A stretch of 64,000 bases of DNA from an uncultured Paenibacillaceae bacterium (lineage in GTDB: Bacteria > Bacillota > Bacilli > Paenibacillales > DA-C8), in assembly GCA_937957685.1 (NCBI GenBank), contig CALGAO010000084.1, forward strand, positions 1 to 64,000. Direction: 5' to 3'. The position numbers were made by a program, and so were the translations under genes. Within the stretch, counting starts at the first letter, position 1, and each line of letters starts with the position of its first letter. The notes under the pieces were generated by a model. The model did not search any database and was not told the origin of the DNA. It saw nothing but the letters and a program-made list of their open reading frames with translations. Shown here piece by piece: positions 35,533 to 44,784 of the stretch.

Positions 35533-36957
35533 TTAAGCCATCGCGTGAAATGCGCGCCCGCTGTAGTAGGTCTCGTATTCGCCGATCAACTCAAGCTCCT
35601 CCTCGAAGTCGATCGACTCCTCCTCATAACCGGAGGAACGGGAGCCTGTCTGCTGCTGGAATTGGCGAGCGGACTGCTGCTGAGCCTGATCCTTCAGGAA
35701 TGCGAACGTGCTGGCAGCGTTGGTCTGCTGCGTGATCTCCAGTCTCTCCACCTGGATGCCGTGCGCCTGCAGCGCGTTGCGCAATGCGCCCAACTGCTGC
35801 TCGAGCGCCTCACGTCCCGTGGCGGTCTCGGTCACGATCTGCGCCGTGAGTTGACCGTTATGCATCGTCAGCTTGATCTCCACCTGTCCCAGATGCTCAG
35901 GGACGAGCGAGATCTTCGCCTCTGCGAAGCCGTTATGCTGCGTGATCTGGAACGACCTTGTCGCGAAGCGCTCCAGGTGCTGGACGAACTGCTCCACCGG
36001 AACCTGCGTGGTCTGGGCAACAGGCTGACGCAATGGCAAGGCATCTGTCGAAGCCTTCAGCGCATCCTGCGTCAAGGTCAACTGCGTCTGCAGAGTCACG
36101 GTTTCACCTGGCTTGCTTTCCACAGCCACCGTGTCAGCAGAGTCGCCAAGCGCAAGCTCCAGCAACTCGGGCCTCAGCAGATCAGCTTTGGGGAACAGTG
36201 CGGTCCTGGTTATACCGCTGGTCGCCTGCAAGGTCGAAATAGACTCAACAGCCTTGCTTTCGGCGAGTGGCTGTTCCTGCGGTTGAGCTACCGACGCCTT
36301 CGCCAGTTGAGGCTCCAGGCCATGATGCACCGATGCTGCCGGGACTGACGGGGTCAGGGCTGACGGAAACGATGAGCCTTGCTGCGCCGCCGTTCCTTCG
36401 GTCTGACCGGCTGGCGTGATGTTCAGCTTGAGCGATTCGAACAGTTGCCGGAACGCCTGGGCTTGTCCAACCGCCGTCTGCGCCTGGGCATCGCCGCTTC
36501 TGATGCTGGCGATCCATTCGCGAATCACGCTTTTCAGCTGATCTCTGATGGCGCTTGTTTCCTGCTCCGCTGTCCGCAGGGATGAGTCAGCGTCAGGCAC
36601 GACGCCATCGGGTTGACCGATGAAGCTCATGAGCGCCGCGGCGATCTCCGGGTTCTGCAGGAGCGCAAGATCCACCTCGGAGAGCTGCTCCAGTTGCTGC
36701 AGCAATTGCTCCAGCCAGTTGATCAGGTCCCCTTCGTCCGAGCTGGCCGACAGGAGGGGGATCACACTCGTCATCAGCGAGATGGCGGAGTTCATGCTTC
36801 CCGCGCCGGTCTCGCCATCCGCCTGTCCGACAAGCCTGGCGAGCAGACTCTGGAACATGCCGCCGCCCTTGCCCGCGGTCTCGGCGGATAACGGAGCGCC
36901 TGCGGTGGTCAGATCGCGGCTCATGCCTATCGTGGTCATATCCAACATCATATTCAT
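35533..36957 (-). CDS. fliK: flagellar hook-length control protein FliK
   Basis: 474 residues. Gln/Ser/Ala-rich, low-complexity N-terminal ruler part, then the conserved FliK C-domain (ISLVPEHLGQVEIKLTMHNGQLTAQIVTETATGREALEQQLGALRNAL). Exported while the hook grows and triggers the FlhB switch. ATG 36957 with AGGAGG 7 nt upstream. Follows the motE-like gene as in other Firmicutes. Confidence 0.93.
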   Translation of the reverse strand: MNMMLDMTTIGMSRDLTTAGAPLSAETAGKGGGMFQSLLARLVGQADGETGAGSMNSAISLMTSVIPLLSASSDEGDLINWLEQLLQQLEQLSEVDLALLQNPEIAAALMSFIGQPDGVVPDADSSLRTAEQETSAIRDQLKSVIREWIASIRSGDAQAQTAVGQAQAFRQLFESLKLNITPAGQTEGTAAQQGSSFPSALTPSVPAASVHHGLEPQLAKASVAQPQEQPLAESKAVESISTLQATSGITRTALFPKADLLRPELLELALGDSADTVAVESKPGETVTLQTQLTLTQDALKASTDALPLRQPVAQTTQVPVEQFVQHLERFATRSFQITQHNGFAEAKISLVPEHLGQVEIKLTMHNGQLTAQIVTETATGREALEQQLGALRNALQAHGIQVERLEITQQTNAASTFAFLKDQAQQQSARQFQQQTGSRSSGYEEESIDFEEELELIGEYETYYSGRAFHAMA

Positions 36958-37007
36958 GATTTCACCTCCTTTCCCGTGCGGAGATGTGATGCCCTGCTTA
37001 AGGGCTG

Positions 37008-37898
37008 CTATCCTGCCAGCTTCGACGAGATGCGGGCAGCCGTCGAGCTGTCCTCGCTGGTGATCGCGGACAGAACGGCCGATCTGGCGGTGCTGTCCAT
37101 CGCGCGCAGCACGCTGATCACCTTGCTCTCATTGGTCTTGCTCATCTCCACCAGGACTGTGGCCGCACTGGCCGGCGCCATCGAAGCGAAAGTGTCCGCC
37201 AGCTGCCCGATCGTCAGCGTATCGGCCTGACCGGAGAGCTGGGCTTCCAGTTCATTGATGCGTTCCTGCAATGCGGCGATCTTCTCATCTTCCGCCGTCC
37301 CCATATCCTTGAGTCCTCTCGTCACCCGGGCCGCGGACTCCGGCGCCATGCGTTGCAGGATGGCGGTGCGGCTGGATTGCGACATGCGGCTCAGGATGAG
37401 CACCTGTTCGCTCGGCAGCAGCTCCTCCATGATCGGCGCAGCCTTGCTTGGCGTCATCTCTGCATACATCTTTGCCAGATTCTGGATCTGCTGCTCATAC
37501 TCTTCTTCACTCAGCTTCTTCTCGGAGAACTGAGCTTCCAGTTGGGCGATGGTGTCCTTCAACGATTCGATCTCTGCTTCTTTCTGCCTGATGGTCTGGA
37601 CCGCAGACGCCAGTTCCGCCTGGATCGCTTCCGCTTGTTGTCTGGCTTCCTTCTGGATCTGCACCACTTCAGGAGGCAAGATCACATCGACGGTTTCTTT
37701 CTTTTCCTTATCGGGCACAAGTTCCTTGATGACCGGAATCTTGTTCAACGATTCGAGAAAGGATTCGCGAACATCGCTGTTGAATACGAGGAAAAGAATG
37801 CTTACAAGCACGGAAGAATACAGCATCGGTATCAGGAAGAAATACAAGAAGCGCTCAAACGCACCGTATGTAGTCCGCTCTGTACTTGCTTTAGCCAA
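37008..37898 (-). CDS. MotE/YlxF-like protein (MgtE N-terminal domain family)
   Basis: 296 residues: one membrane helix (about 20-42), a long coiled coil (about 80-150), then MgtE-intracellular-N-like repeats (AEMTPSKAAPIMEELLPSEQVLILSRMSQSSRTAILQRM) and a second similar half after another short coiled coil. In B. subtilis the gene at this site is ylxF; related MotE proteins chaperone MotC/stators in alpha-proteobacteria. The role here is probably flagellar but not defined. Confidence 0.85.
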   Translation of the reverse strand: MAKASTERTTYGAFERFLYFFLIPMLYSSVLVSILFLVFNSDVRESFLESLNKIPVIKELVPDKEKKETVDVILPPEVVQIQKEARQQAEAIQAELASAVQTIRQKEAEIESLKDTIAQLEAQFSEKKLSEEEYEQQIQNLAKMYAEMTPSKAAPIMEELLPSEQVLILSRMSQSSRTAILQRMAPESAARVTRGLKDMGTAEDEKIAALQERINELEAQLSGQADTLTIGQLADTFASMAPASAATVLVEMSKTNESKVISVLRAMDSTARSAVLSAITSEDSSTAARISSKLAG

Positions 37899-37921
37899 TT
37901 TGCGCTTCCCCCCAGCTCATC

Positions 37922-38359
37922 TCATGTTTTGCCATGTCGGACGGAGGCCATCTCATCCATCACGGCTTGTTCTCTCCGGTTGTAATCGGCTCTGAAGGCG
38001 CTCAGGCTGCGTTCCCTTGCCTTATGCCAGATCTTCTCGTCCTTCATCCGGGCGACCAGCTGATCGCTCCGCTCCGCCACCTCGAGCCTGGCGAGATTGA
38101 GCTGCTGCACCTTTCGCTGGATCAGGATGTCGATATGTTGCAGATAAGTTTGCAGCATCGACAGTTCCGCAGCCGATACGGTGGCAAGCGCTGCTTCCTG
38201 CATCGAATCGGCCAGAGACTGGCGCGTCCTCTCAAGCTCTTCCAGCGACTGTTCCTCCAGCTTCAACTTCGCCATTGCCATCGACAGCATCCATTCAGCC
38301 TGAGCCTTCTGGTTGGACTTCAGATCGACGATCTTCTGCAGCTTGTAACGGAATCGCAT
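37922..38359 (-). CDS. fliJ: flagellar export chaperone FliJ
   Basis: 145 residues, almost wholly a two-stranded coiled coil (RFRYKLQKIVDLKSNQKAQAEWMLSMAMAKL...). Stalk of the FliI ATPase ring, promoting its contact with FlhA. ATG 38359 is used, two nt after the fliI stop, with GGAG overlapping the fliI end. Confidence 0.92.
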   Translation of the reverse strand: MRFRYKLQKIVDLKSNQKAQAEWMLSMAMAKLKLEEQSLEELERTRQSLADSMQEAALATVSAAELSMLQTYLQHIDILIQRKVQQLNLARLEVAERSDQLVARMKDEKIWHKARERSLSAFRADYNRREQAVMDEMASVRHGKT

Positions 38360-38361
38360 CC

Positions 38362-39684
38362 TCAACCATCTCCAAACAGTTTGATCAGTTGTTCGCTGGC
38401 TTCCTCAAATGAGACTTTCTCGTCCACGCGTTGCTGCAGGAAGTCAAGGATCGTGCCGTAATATCGGATCGCCTCGTCGATCTCGGCATTCGATCCGGCC
38501 TGGTATGCACCGATATTGATCAGATCTTCAGAGTTGCGATATACCGCGAGCAGTTTCTTCAGTCTGGTGGCGGCGCGGATATGTTCAGGCGATACGATCT
38601 CGTTCATCACCCGGCTGATGCTGGGAAGAACATCGATCGCCGGATAATGGCCACGGCTGGCGAGGCCGCGATCCAGCACGATGTGCCCATCCAATATCCC
38701 GCGCACCGTATCGGCGATCGGTTCATTCATGTCGTCGCCGTCGACGAGCACCGTGTAAAAAGCGGTGATCGACCCTTTCTGCGATGTCCCCGCCCTTTCG
38801 AGCAGCTTCGGCAGATTCGCAAACACCGACGGCGGATAGCCGCGCGTTGCCGGCGGTTCGCCCACCGCAAGTCCCACCTCGCGCATCGCCATCGCATACC
38901 GGGTCACCGAGTCCATCATGAGCATGACGTTCATGCCGAGATCCCGGAAATATTCCGCGATCGACGTGGCGATCAGCGCTCCCTTGATGCGAATCAGTGC
39001 CGGCTGGTCCGATGTCGCGACCACGACGATGGAGCGGGCCAGCCCCTCCGGGCCAAGATCCCGTTCGATAAAATCAAGCACTTCGCGCCCGCGTTCCCCG
39101 ATCAGCGCGATCACGTTGACGTCGGCTGAGGTATTGCGGGCGATCATGCCAAGCAGGGTACTCTTGCCGACGCCTGAGCCGGCGAAGATGCCGAGCCGCT
39201 GACCATTGCCGACGGTGAGCAAGCCATCGATCGCCCGCACGCCGACGCTGATCGGATCCTTCACCCTTGTGCGAAGCAAGGGGTTGGATGGGCTGTTATA
39301 GGTCGAGTACACGCTCATGCGCATGGGCAGCGTCGAGCCGTCAAGCGGTTGGCCGAGGCCGTCCAACACCTTGCCGAGCAATTCATGTCCGACCTTGACG
39401 GTCAACGGATGACCGGTGGCGACCACCTCGCTGCCCGGCGAGATGGCGTGCAGATCGCCAAGCGGCATCAGGATGACGCGATTGTCACGGAAGCCGACGA
39501 CCTCCGCGAGGATCGGCTTCGCCCCTCGCGCCGGATAGATGTGGCAGACATCGCCGATGCTGGCGACCGGCCCTTCGGATTCGATCGTCAGTCCGATGAC
39601 CTGCGTCACCCGGCCATTCTGACGCACCGGGTCCACCAGTCGGATGTGGTGAAGATACTTCTCGGCCCTCAGCGCACCTGTCAC
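38362..39684 (-). CDS. fliI: flagellum-specific ATP synthase FliI
   Basis: 440 residues, F1-beta-like export ATPase. Walker A GIFAGSGVGKSTLLGMIA, catalytic region IGERGREVLDFIE, Walker B MLMMDSVTRYAMAMREVGLAVGEPPATRGYPPSVF. GTG start overlapping the fliH stop by 4 nt. Works with FliH and FliJ. Confidence 0.98.
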   Translation of the reverse strand: MTGALRAEKYLHHIRLVDPVRQNGRVTQVIGLTIESEGPVASIGDVCHIYPARGAKPILAEVVGFRDNRVILMPLGDLHAISPGSEVVATGHPLTVKVGHELLGKVLDGLGQPLDGSTLPMRMSVYSTYNSPSNPLLRTRVKDPISVGVRAIDGLLTVGNGQRLGIFAGSGVGKSTLLGMIARNTSADVNVIALIGERGREVLDFIERDLGPEGLARSIVVVATSDQPALIRIKGALIATSIAEYFRDLGMNVMLMMDSVTRYAMAMREVGLAVGEPPATRGYPPSVFANLPKLLERAGTSQKGSITAFYTVLVDGDDMNEPIADTVRGILDGHIVLDRGLASRGHYPAIDVLPSISRVMNEIVSPEHIRAATRLKKLLAVYRNSEDLINIGAYQAGSNAEIDEAIRYYGTILDFLQQRVDEKVSFEEASEQLIKLFGDG

Positions 39685-40529
39685 CCTTCTTCAACCCCTT
39701 GTTCAGCGGCGTAGACCTGAAGAAGCGCCCGTTTGATCTCCGACAGTTGCGCGTCGATCCGGGCATCGAGCGTGCCGAAATCGGTCCGCACGACGCAACC
39801 ATACCCGCGCACCGAGCTGTCAGGCACGATCTGCAGTTCCGCCTGGGAGTCCAGCACCATGCGCAGCTCTTCCCTGGCTTCCCTGATATACGGAAATTGC
39901 TCCGGTGAAACACAGAGCGTCACAATCCCTTTTCTTCGTTCGCGAGACAGTACATTGCGGATCATCTCCAGCATCCATTCAGGCTCCAGGGACAACTGAC
40001 GCCCGATGATCGTCTCCGCGATCTGCACGCTGAGCTGGAGCAGAAACGGCTCCGCTTCGCCGATGATCTCACTCTTCATCTCGGCAGCTTCGCGCAACAC
40101 GCGCGCAGCGGCCTCGATATCCTGACGCCATCTGGCCTCAGCCGCCTGCTCACCGCTTGCATAACCCTCGCGATACGCCTGTTCGCGCACCTCAAGCCGC
40201 AAGCTTTCGAGTTCAGCCTCCATCTCCTGGCGGCGGGCCGCCTCCCAAGCCGCAAACTCCTGTTCCATCTGCTCCCTGAGCCGGGCCGCCTGCTCTTCCG
40301 CCTGTTCGATGATCCTTGCGGCTTCAGCCTTCGCTGCATCGAGGGCGCGGGTCACCTGCTCCTCCACCTGCTTGTCGCGGACCGCCTGCTCCAGGTCCGA
40401 AGCCTGATGCGACGAGCTGACAGCGTCAGGTGCCCGCCTGACCGGTTTCAGGGTTGCCGCATCGATGAGCTTCTTGCTGTCCAGCGGAACATAGTGAGAC
40501 GACTTGATGACATTAGACAATGATATCAT
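39681..40529 (-). CDS. fliH: flagellar assembly protein FliH
   Basis: 282 residues: an N-terminal variable part, a long Glu/Ala/Gln-rich helix (about 55-130), and a C-terminal V-ATPase E-subunit-like domain (LSVQIAETIIGRQLSLEPEWMLEMIRNVL). Regulates FliI and links it to the C ring. It overlaps the fliG stop region by 17 nt. Confidence 0.92.
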   Translation of the reverse strand: MISLSNVIKSSHYVPLDSKKLIDAATLKPVRRAPDAVSSSHQASDLEQAVRDKQVEEQVTRALDAAKAEAARIIEQAEEQAARLREQMEQEFAAWEAARRQEMEAELESLRLEVREQAYREGYASGEQAAEARWRQDIEAAARVLREAAEMKSEIIGEAEPFLLQLSVQIAETIIGRQLSLEPEWMLEMIRNVLSRERRKGIVTLCVSPEQFPYIREAREELRMVLDSQAELQIVPDSSVRGYGCVVRTDFGTLDARIDAQLSEIKRALLQVYAAEQGVEEG

Positions 40530-41538
40530 CTCCTCCGCCGCGAGCGATGATGATCTCGCCAGCTTCTTCCAGGCGGCGGATCGTGGCTACGATGCGAGTC
40601 TGAGCTTCTTCCACATCACGCAGCCGCACGGGACCCATATATTCCATCTCTTCGCGGAAGGTATCGGCCATCCGCTTGGACATGTTGCGGAAGATCGCTT
40701 CCCGCACCTCTTCGCTCGCCACCTTGAGGGCAAGCTGAAGATCCGCATTCTCCACGTCGCGGATGATGCGCTGGATCGAACGATTGTCCAATGTAACGAT
40801 ATCTTCGAATACGAACATCCGTTTCTTGATTTCCTCGGCCAGCTCGGGATCCTGAATCTCGAGCGAGTCAAGGATCGTCCTCTCCGTGCCGCGGTCGACA
40901 CCGTTGAGGATCTGTACGATCGCTTCGATGCCGCCCGCCGACGTGTAGTCCTGGGTGACTGTCGCGGACAGCTTCTGTTCGAGCACTCGCTCTACCTGAC
41001 TGACCACTTCCGGGGAAGTGGAATCCATCATGGCGATGCGCTTCGCCACATCCGCCTGCTTCTCCTGCGGCAGCGCAGACAGGATGAACGAAGCCTGCTC
41101 CGGTTGCAGATAAGACAGGACAAGCGCAATCGTCTGGTTGTTCTCGTTCTGGATGAAGTTCAGGATCTGTGACGGGTCCGCTTTCCTCGCAAAGTCAAAC
41201 GGACGAACCTGCAAGGAGGCCGTCAGCTTGGTGAGAATATCGATCGCCTTCTCGGGACCAAGCGCTTTCTCCAGGATCTCCTTGGCATATTCGATGCCGC
41301 CTTGAGTCAGGTATTCCTGGGCGACACAGATCTGGTAAAACTCCTCCAGGATCATTTCCTTCTCAGCTGCATCGATCTTGCGTACATTCGCAATCTCCAA
41401 TGTCAGCTGCTCAATCTCTTCCTCACGAAGATGCTTGAAGATCTCAGCTGATGTTTCCGGACCTAAAGTGATGAGCAATATCGCAGCTTTCTGACGACCG
41501 GACAGCGGCAGGGAGTGTTGCTGAAGTAGTTTAGCCAT
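40513..41538 (-). CDS. fliG: flagellar motor switch protein FliG
   Basis: 341 residues: N domain binding FliF (GRQKAAILLITLGPETSAEIFKHL), middle domain, and C domain with the charged torque helix region (KRMFVFEDIVTLDNRSIQRIIRDVE). ATG 41538 follows GGGGG at 6-7 nt; the longer frame from 41559 overlaps fliF. Transmits stator force to the MS ring. Confidence 0.97.
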   Translation of the reverse strand: MAKLLQQHSLPLSGRQKAAILLITLGPETSAEIFKHLREEEIEQLTLEIANVRKIDAAEKEMILEEFYQICVAQEYLTQGGIEYAKEILEKALGPEKAIDILTKLTASLQVRPFDFARKADPSQILNFIQNENNQTIALVLSYLQPEQASFILSALPQEKQADVAKRIAMMDSTSPEVVSQVERVLEQKLSATVTQDYTSAGGIEAIVQILNGVDRGTERTILDSLEIQDPELAEEIKKRMFVFEDIVTLDNRSIQRIIRDVENADLQLALKVASEEVREAIFRNMSKRMADTFREEMEYMGPVRLRDVEEAQTRIVATIRRLEEAGEIIIARGGGDDIIV

Positions 41539-41548
41539 ACGTATCCCC

Positions 41549-43162
41549 CTATTCTTCAACCAACCAAGTTCGCAGCAGGTTGACGAACTCTTCCGGCTTC
41601 TTCTGCGCCAGCTGATTCAGTTGTTTGCGAACTTGCGTCTCGTTGGACATGTTGTCGAGTTCCAACGTTTCTTCCAACACCGGCGGTGCCGGCTGCAGTT
41701 CCTCTTCTACTTCCTCTTCTGCCCTTCTCCGCCTGATCAGCACATAGCCTCCGACCAGCAGGAGCGCGGCAGCAACTCCGCCCAGCGCGAACAACCACGC
41801 GTTGGAAGTGGAGAAGACAGACGAATCGTCTGAAGTAGCGATGCTTGATTTGCCAAGGAACGGCTGAGCGAACACGAGCACCTTCTGCTGCAGTTGCTCT
41901 TGCGTGTATTCCACGCCGCTGTTTGCCAGGGCAGCGCTCACGATGTTGACCAGGAGCTGCTGGACGGAATTGCGCATCTCCTGCGTCAGGGATTCCGGAT
42001 CCTCCGGATTCGGCGGTTCGATTCCGACGTTGATCGTCAGGTCGACGATCGCATAAGGGCTTCTGACAATCTCATTGGTAATCCGGTTCACTTCGTAGTT
42101 GACGATGCGCTCGATTTCCTCCGACTCCGTCGTCCCGCCCGACGCATTGGAACCCTGGTAGTTCGCGATGTCCTGATTGCCTGTGCCAACGACGCCGCCA
42201 GCGTTGCCTGCTCCTTCGCTGGAGAACGTCTTCTGTACTTCCTGCAGGCTGATCTCGATCCCTCGCTGGTCGATGGTATTCACCGGTGTTACCAGCTGTT
42301 CCAGGCTGTTCTTCTTGTCGAAGTTCACCGTAGCAAATACGCTGGCCACCACGGAATCCGGACCCATGATCGGCTTGAGCAGATTCTCCACGTTGGCGCG
42401 AATGTCTTGCTCGATCTGCTTCTTCACCTTCAATTGTTCATCGAATGCCGACGAGATGCCGCCCACTCCTGCGGAATCCGATGAGAACGAAGGCGTCAGC
42501 TCGCCATTCGGATCCGCGATGACGATATTCTCCATAGGAAGATTGGGAAGCGTCATCTGGACGGTGCGATACATGCCGTCAATCTGCTTCTGGGTCGGTC
42601 TGTATCCTGGCTCGAAACGCACCTGAATCGCAACGCTGGCTTCCTTTTCGCTATCCGTGTTGATGAATACACTTTCCGATGGCAGTCGAACGAGTGCGGT
42701 CACTTTCGTGACGCCATTGTACTCGTATATCAGCTTCTCGATCTCACCGGCAAGCGCATCTACCTTGAGTACCTGAAATTGATTGTCTGTCATGCCGAAC
42801 GACCCGATATTTTCAGTAAAAATGCCGAAACCGATCGAACCGCTATGGATCAGATTCTGTTCGGCAGCGGCTGCTTTTACCTCAGTTACCATGCTGGTCG
42901 GCACTCCAACCGCACTCATATCCGGGGTGAATTCGTAAGGAATTCCTCGTTCGTCCAAATAGTTTTTGATGGCTGCTGCGTCAGTCTGGTCCAAATTCCT
43001 GAAAGCGATCGAATATTCCGTCTTGGAGGCGTTATAAACAACCAGAACTATGGCTAGTATCATAAGTACGACTATGGAGACGATCAGAATCTTATGAATA
43101 CGGCTAAATCTGTTCCAGTACTCGAGAGCGCGTCTCCGGTACTGAATGAATTTCTCGTTCAC
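41549..43162 (-). CDS. fliF: flagellar MS-ring protein FliF
   Basis: 537 residues with two membrane helices (about 24-44 and 445-466) flanking ring-building motifs (YSIAFRNLDQTDAAAIKNYLDERGIPYEF) and a C-terminal cytoplasmic FliG-binding helix (NETQVRKQLNQLAQKKPEEFVNLLRTWL). Nucleates basal-body assembly. Confidence 0.97.
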   Translation of the reverse strand: MNEKFIQYRRRALEYWNRFSRIHKILIVSIVVLMILAIVLVVYNASKTEYSIAFRNLDQTDAAAIKNYLDERGIPYEFTPDMSAVGVPTSMVTEVKAAAAEQNLIHSGSIGFGIFTENIGSFGMTDNQFQVLKVDALAGEIEKLIYEYNGVTKVTALVRLPSESVFINTDSEKEASVAIQVRFEPGYRPTQKQIDGMYRTVQMTLPNLPMENIVIADPNGELTPSFSSDSAGVGGISSAFDEQLKVKKQIEQDIRANVENLLKPIMGPDSVVASVFATVNFDKKNSLEQLVTPVNTIDQRGIEISLQEVQKTFSSEGAGNAGGVVGTGNQDIANYQGSNASGGTTESEEIERIVNYEVNRITNEIVRSPYAIVDLTINVGIEPPNPEDPESLTQEMRNSVQQLLVNIVSAALANSGVEYTQEQLQQKVLVFAQPFLGKSSIATSDDSSVFSTSNAWLFALGGVAAALLLVGGYVLIRRRRAEEEVEEELQPAPPVLEETLELDNMSNETQVRKQLNQLAQKKPEEFVNLLRTWLVEE

Positions 43163-43224
43163 GGAGTCACCCCATCATCTTCATCAGCGTTATTCAGTTA
43201 TCTCGCTTAGCTATTCTGGATCCA

Positions 43225-43533
43225 TCAGATCTGGATGCGCATGATTTCCTGATACGCTTCAATTGCCTTATTGCGCACAGCAACTGTCAGCTCCAATGCC
43301 AAGGAAGCCTTCTCGGCGGCGATCGTAACGCTGTGAACATCTGAGATCTGACCCGTGATGAATTGCTGGGTCAGCTCATCTGCGATCTTCTTCTGCTCCT
43401 GAACCGCATTCAGCGCCTCATTCAAAAATTGACCGAAAGATTTCGTCACATCAACCGCACCGTTCTGGCTTGCGCCAGCCGGGTTCACAACTTTATTGGA
43501 TGCAAGTTGCTGCAGGCTGATATTATTGATCAT
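43225..43533 (-). CDS. fliE: flagellar hook-basal body protein FliE
   Basis: 102 residues, with the conserved C-terminal segment VHSVTIAAEKASLALELTVAVRNKAIEAYQEIMRIQI. Joins MS ring and rod. Located between flgC and fliF in the usual order. Confidence 0.96.
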   Translation of the reverse strand: MINNISLQQLASNKVVNPAGASQNGAVDVTKSFGQFLNEALNAVQEQKKIADELTQQFITGQISDVHSVTIAAEKASLALELTVAVRNKAIEAYQEIMRIQI

Positions 43534-43578
43534 TAATGATCCCTCCCAACACCTGGTAGAGTGAGTTTATCCTTTGCG

Positions 43579-44031
43579 CTATCTTCCGATTTCCAGAGCC
43601 TTCAGAAACATCGCCTTGGAAGCGTTAAGCGCCGTGACATTCGCTTCATATGCGCGCGTTGCGTCGAGCAGATCCACTTGCTCCTTCAGCAGATCGACGT
43701 TCGGCATCAGCACATAGCCTTCTTCATCCGCATCCGGATGCGTCGGATTGTACACGCGCTTGAACGGTTCGGAGTCATTCACGATCTGCGTGACCCTGAC
43801 GCCTTGACCCACGGAGCCCTGCATCTTGTCCTCCAGCAACGACGAGAACGAAGGCCGGGCTGCCTTGGCCTCCATGACGACCATCTTGCGCTGATAAGGC
43901 ACCCATCGTCCGTTCACGTACTGCGCGCGGGTTGAATTCGCGTTGGCAATATTCGAGGAAACCACATCCATCCGGAGCCTCTGCGCGGTAAGTGCGGATG
44001 CGCTTATGTTGAAGCTGCTAAACATGGACAA
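43579..44031 (-). CDS. flgC: flagellar basal body rod protein FlgC
   Basis: 150 residues. N-terminal FNISASALTAQRLRMDVVSSNIANANST and C-terminal NVDLLKEQVDLLDATRAYEANVTALNASKAM are the rod-protein termini. Start is TTG 44031: AGGAG lies 7 nt upstream, and this N-terminus aligns residue for residue with B. subtilis FlgC (M-x-x-F); ATG 44025 is the alternative. Confidence 0.95.
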   Translation of the reverse strand: MSMFSSFNISASALTAQRLRMDVVSSNIANANSTRAQYVNGRWVPYQRKMVVMEAKAARPSFSSLLEDKMQGSVGQGVRVTQIVNDSEPFKRVYNPTHPDADEEGYVLMPNVDLLKEQVDLLDATRAYEANVTALNASKAMFLKALEIGR

Positions 44032-44062
44032 CCATCAACTCCTGTCTACAGTGCTAACATGC

Positions 44063-44479
44063 TTACTTGTTGTCAATTGCTGTTCTCATGCTCTTGAAAA
44101 ACCCATTTGTCCTGTCGATGAGCAGATTGTACTTTAATTGATTCCACGCAAGCAGAGCCATCTCGTAATCGATATCGACATTGTTGTTGTTGTGATTGAA
44201 CGTGGTGCTGTCGTCCGTTACGACCTTGGCGGTTGCCGGATTGGTTGCAGAGGATCGCCCGATATGGATATGACGCGGGTCCGTGCGTCGTCCGACGATC
44301 GACTTGCCGCGCTGCGCATTCAGTTCCTCCAGCAGATACTGCTCAAATTTCACTTCTGAACGCTTGAAATTCGGAGTGCTCACATTTGCAATGTTGTTCA
44401 CGATGACTTTCTGGCTGAGCGTTGCAGCATCCAGAGACCGTTCCAGGATATTCAATGCGCGCGTGCCAATCAACTTCAT
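44063..44479 (-). CDS. flgB: flagellar basal body rod protein FlgB
   Basis: 138 residues, first gene of the fla/che operon. Conserved KVIVNNIANVSTPNFKRSEVKFEQYL and C-terminal NVDIDYEMALLAWNQLKYN segments; an Asn-rich NHNNNN stretch precedes the latter. ATG 44479 has GGAG 9 nt upstream. Confidence 0.95.
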   Translation of the reverse strand: MKLIGTRALNILERSLDAATLSQKVIVNNIANVSTPNFKRSEVKFEQYLLEELNAQRGKSIVGRRTDPRHIHIGRSSATNPATAKVVTDDSTTFNHNNNNVDIDYEMALLAWNQLKYNLLIDRTNGFFKSMRTAIDNK

Positions 44480-44719
44480 CCCACCTCTCTCCAAATGTGC
44501 ATGATTGAACTTGATAAAAGAACACGATATTCAATCTATTCTTCACGTATGACTTTTTTCCTGCTTGAATCGACAAATCATTCAAAAAAATACAATGAAA
44601 AAAACAAAAAACCGAAGATTTATGTCAGAAATGCTTCGACATATTCACGTTTGGCTGGCAGGTTCATTCAGCGCATCCAGCATCGTGCAAAACATGCGAT
44701 TATTGAGCGGTGTCGCGCC
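44480..44719 (-). promoter_or_regulatory. AT-rich fla/che promoter region
   Basis: 240 nt between the codY terminator and flgB, clearly more AT-rich than the flanking genes and containing runs of T on the minus strand around 44582-44610. The fla/che promoter should be here, but I find no -35/-10 pair that I trust and no GCCGATAT-type SigD box. A perfect 7-bp inverted repeat GATTGAA (44503-44509) / TTCAATC (44530-44536) lies about 15-45 nt upstream of the flgB ribosome binding site and could be an operator or leader hairpin. Confidence 0.4.
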
Positions 44720-44763
44720 AAAAAAAAGACAAACTGCCCGACGGCCTTGACAGCCGGGGCAGT
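44720..44763 (-). terminator. rho-independent terminator after codY
   Basis: Minus-strand stem ACTGCCC/GGGCAGT (44733-44763) with an inner GGC/GCC helix, followed within six nt by eight T residues. It ends the xerC-hslVU-codY unit and isolates the fla/che operon. Confidence 0.85.
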
Positions 44764-44784
44764 CTGATCGCATGGATCGTATCG

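Noticed and set aside
44612..44632. Possible CodY box in the fla/che promoter region
   Set aside because: The best alignment to AATTTTCWGAAAATT keeps only about 8 of 15 positions, below what I would accept, although CodY control of fla/che is known in B. subtilis.
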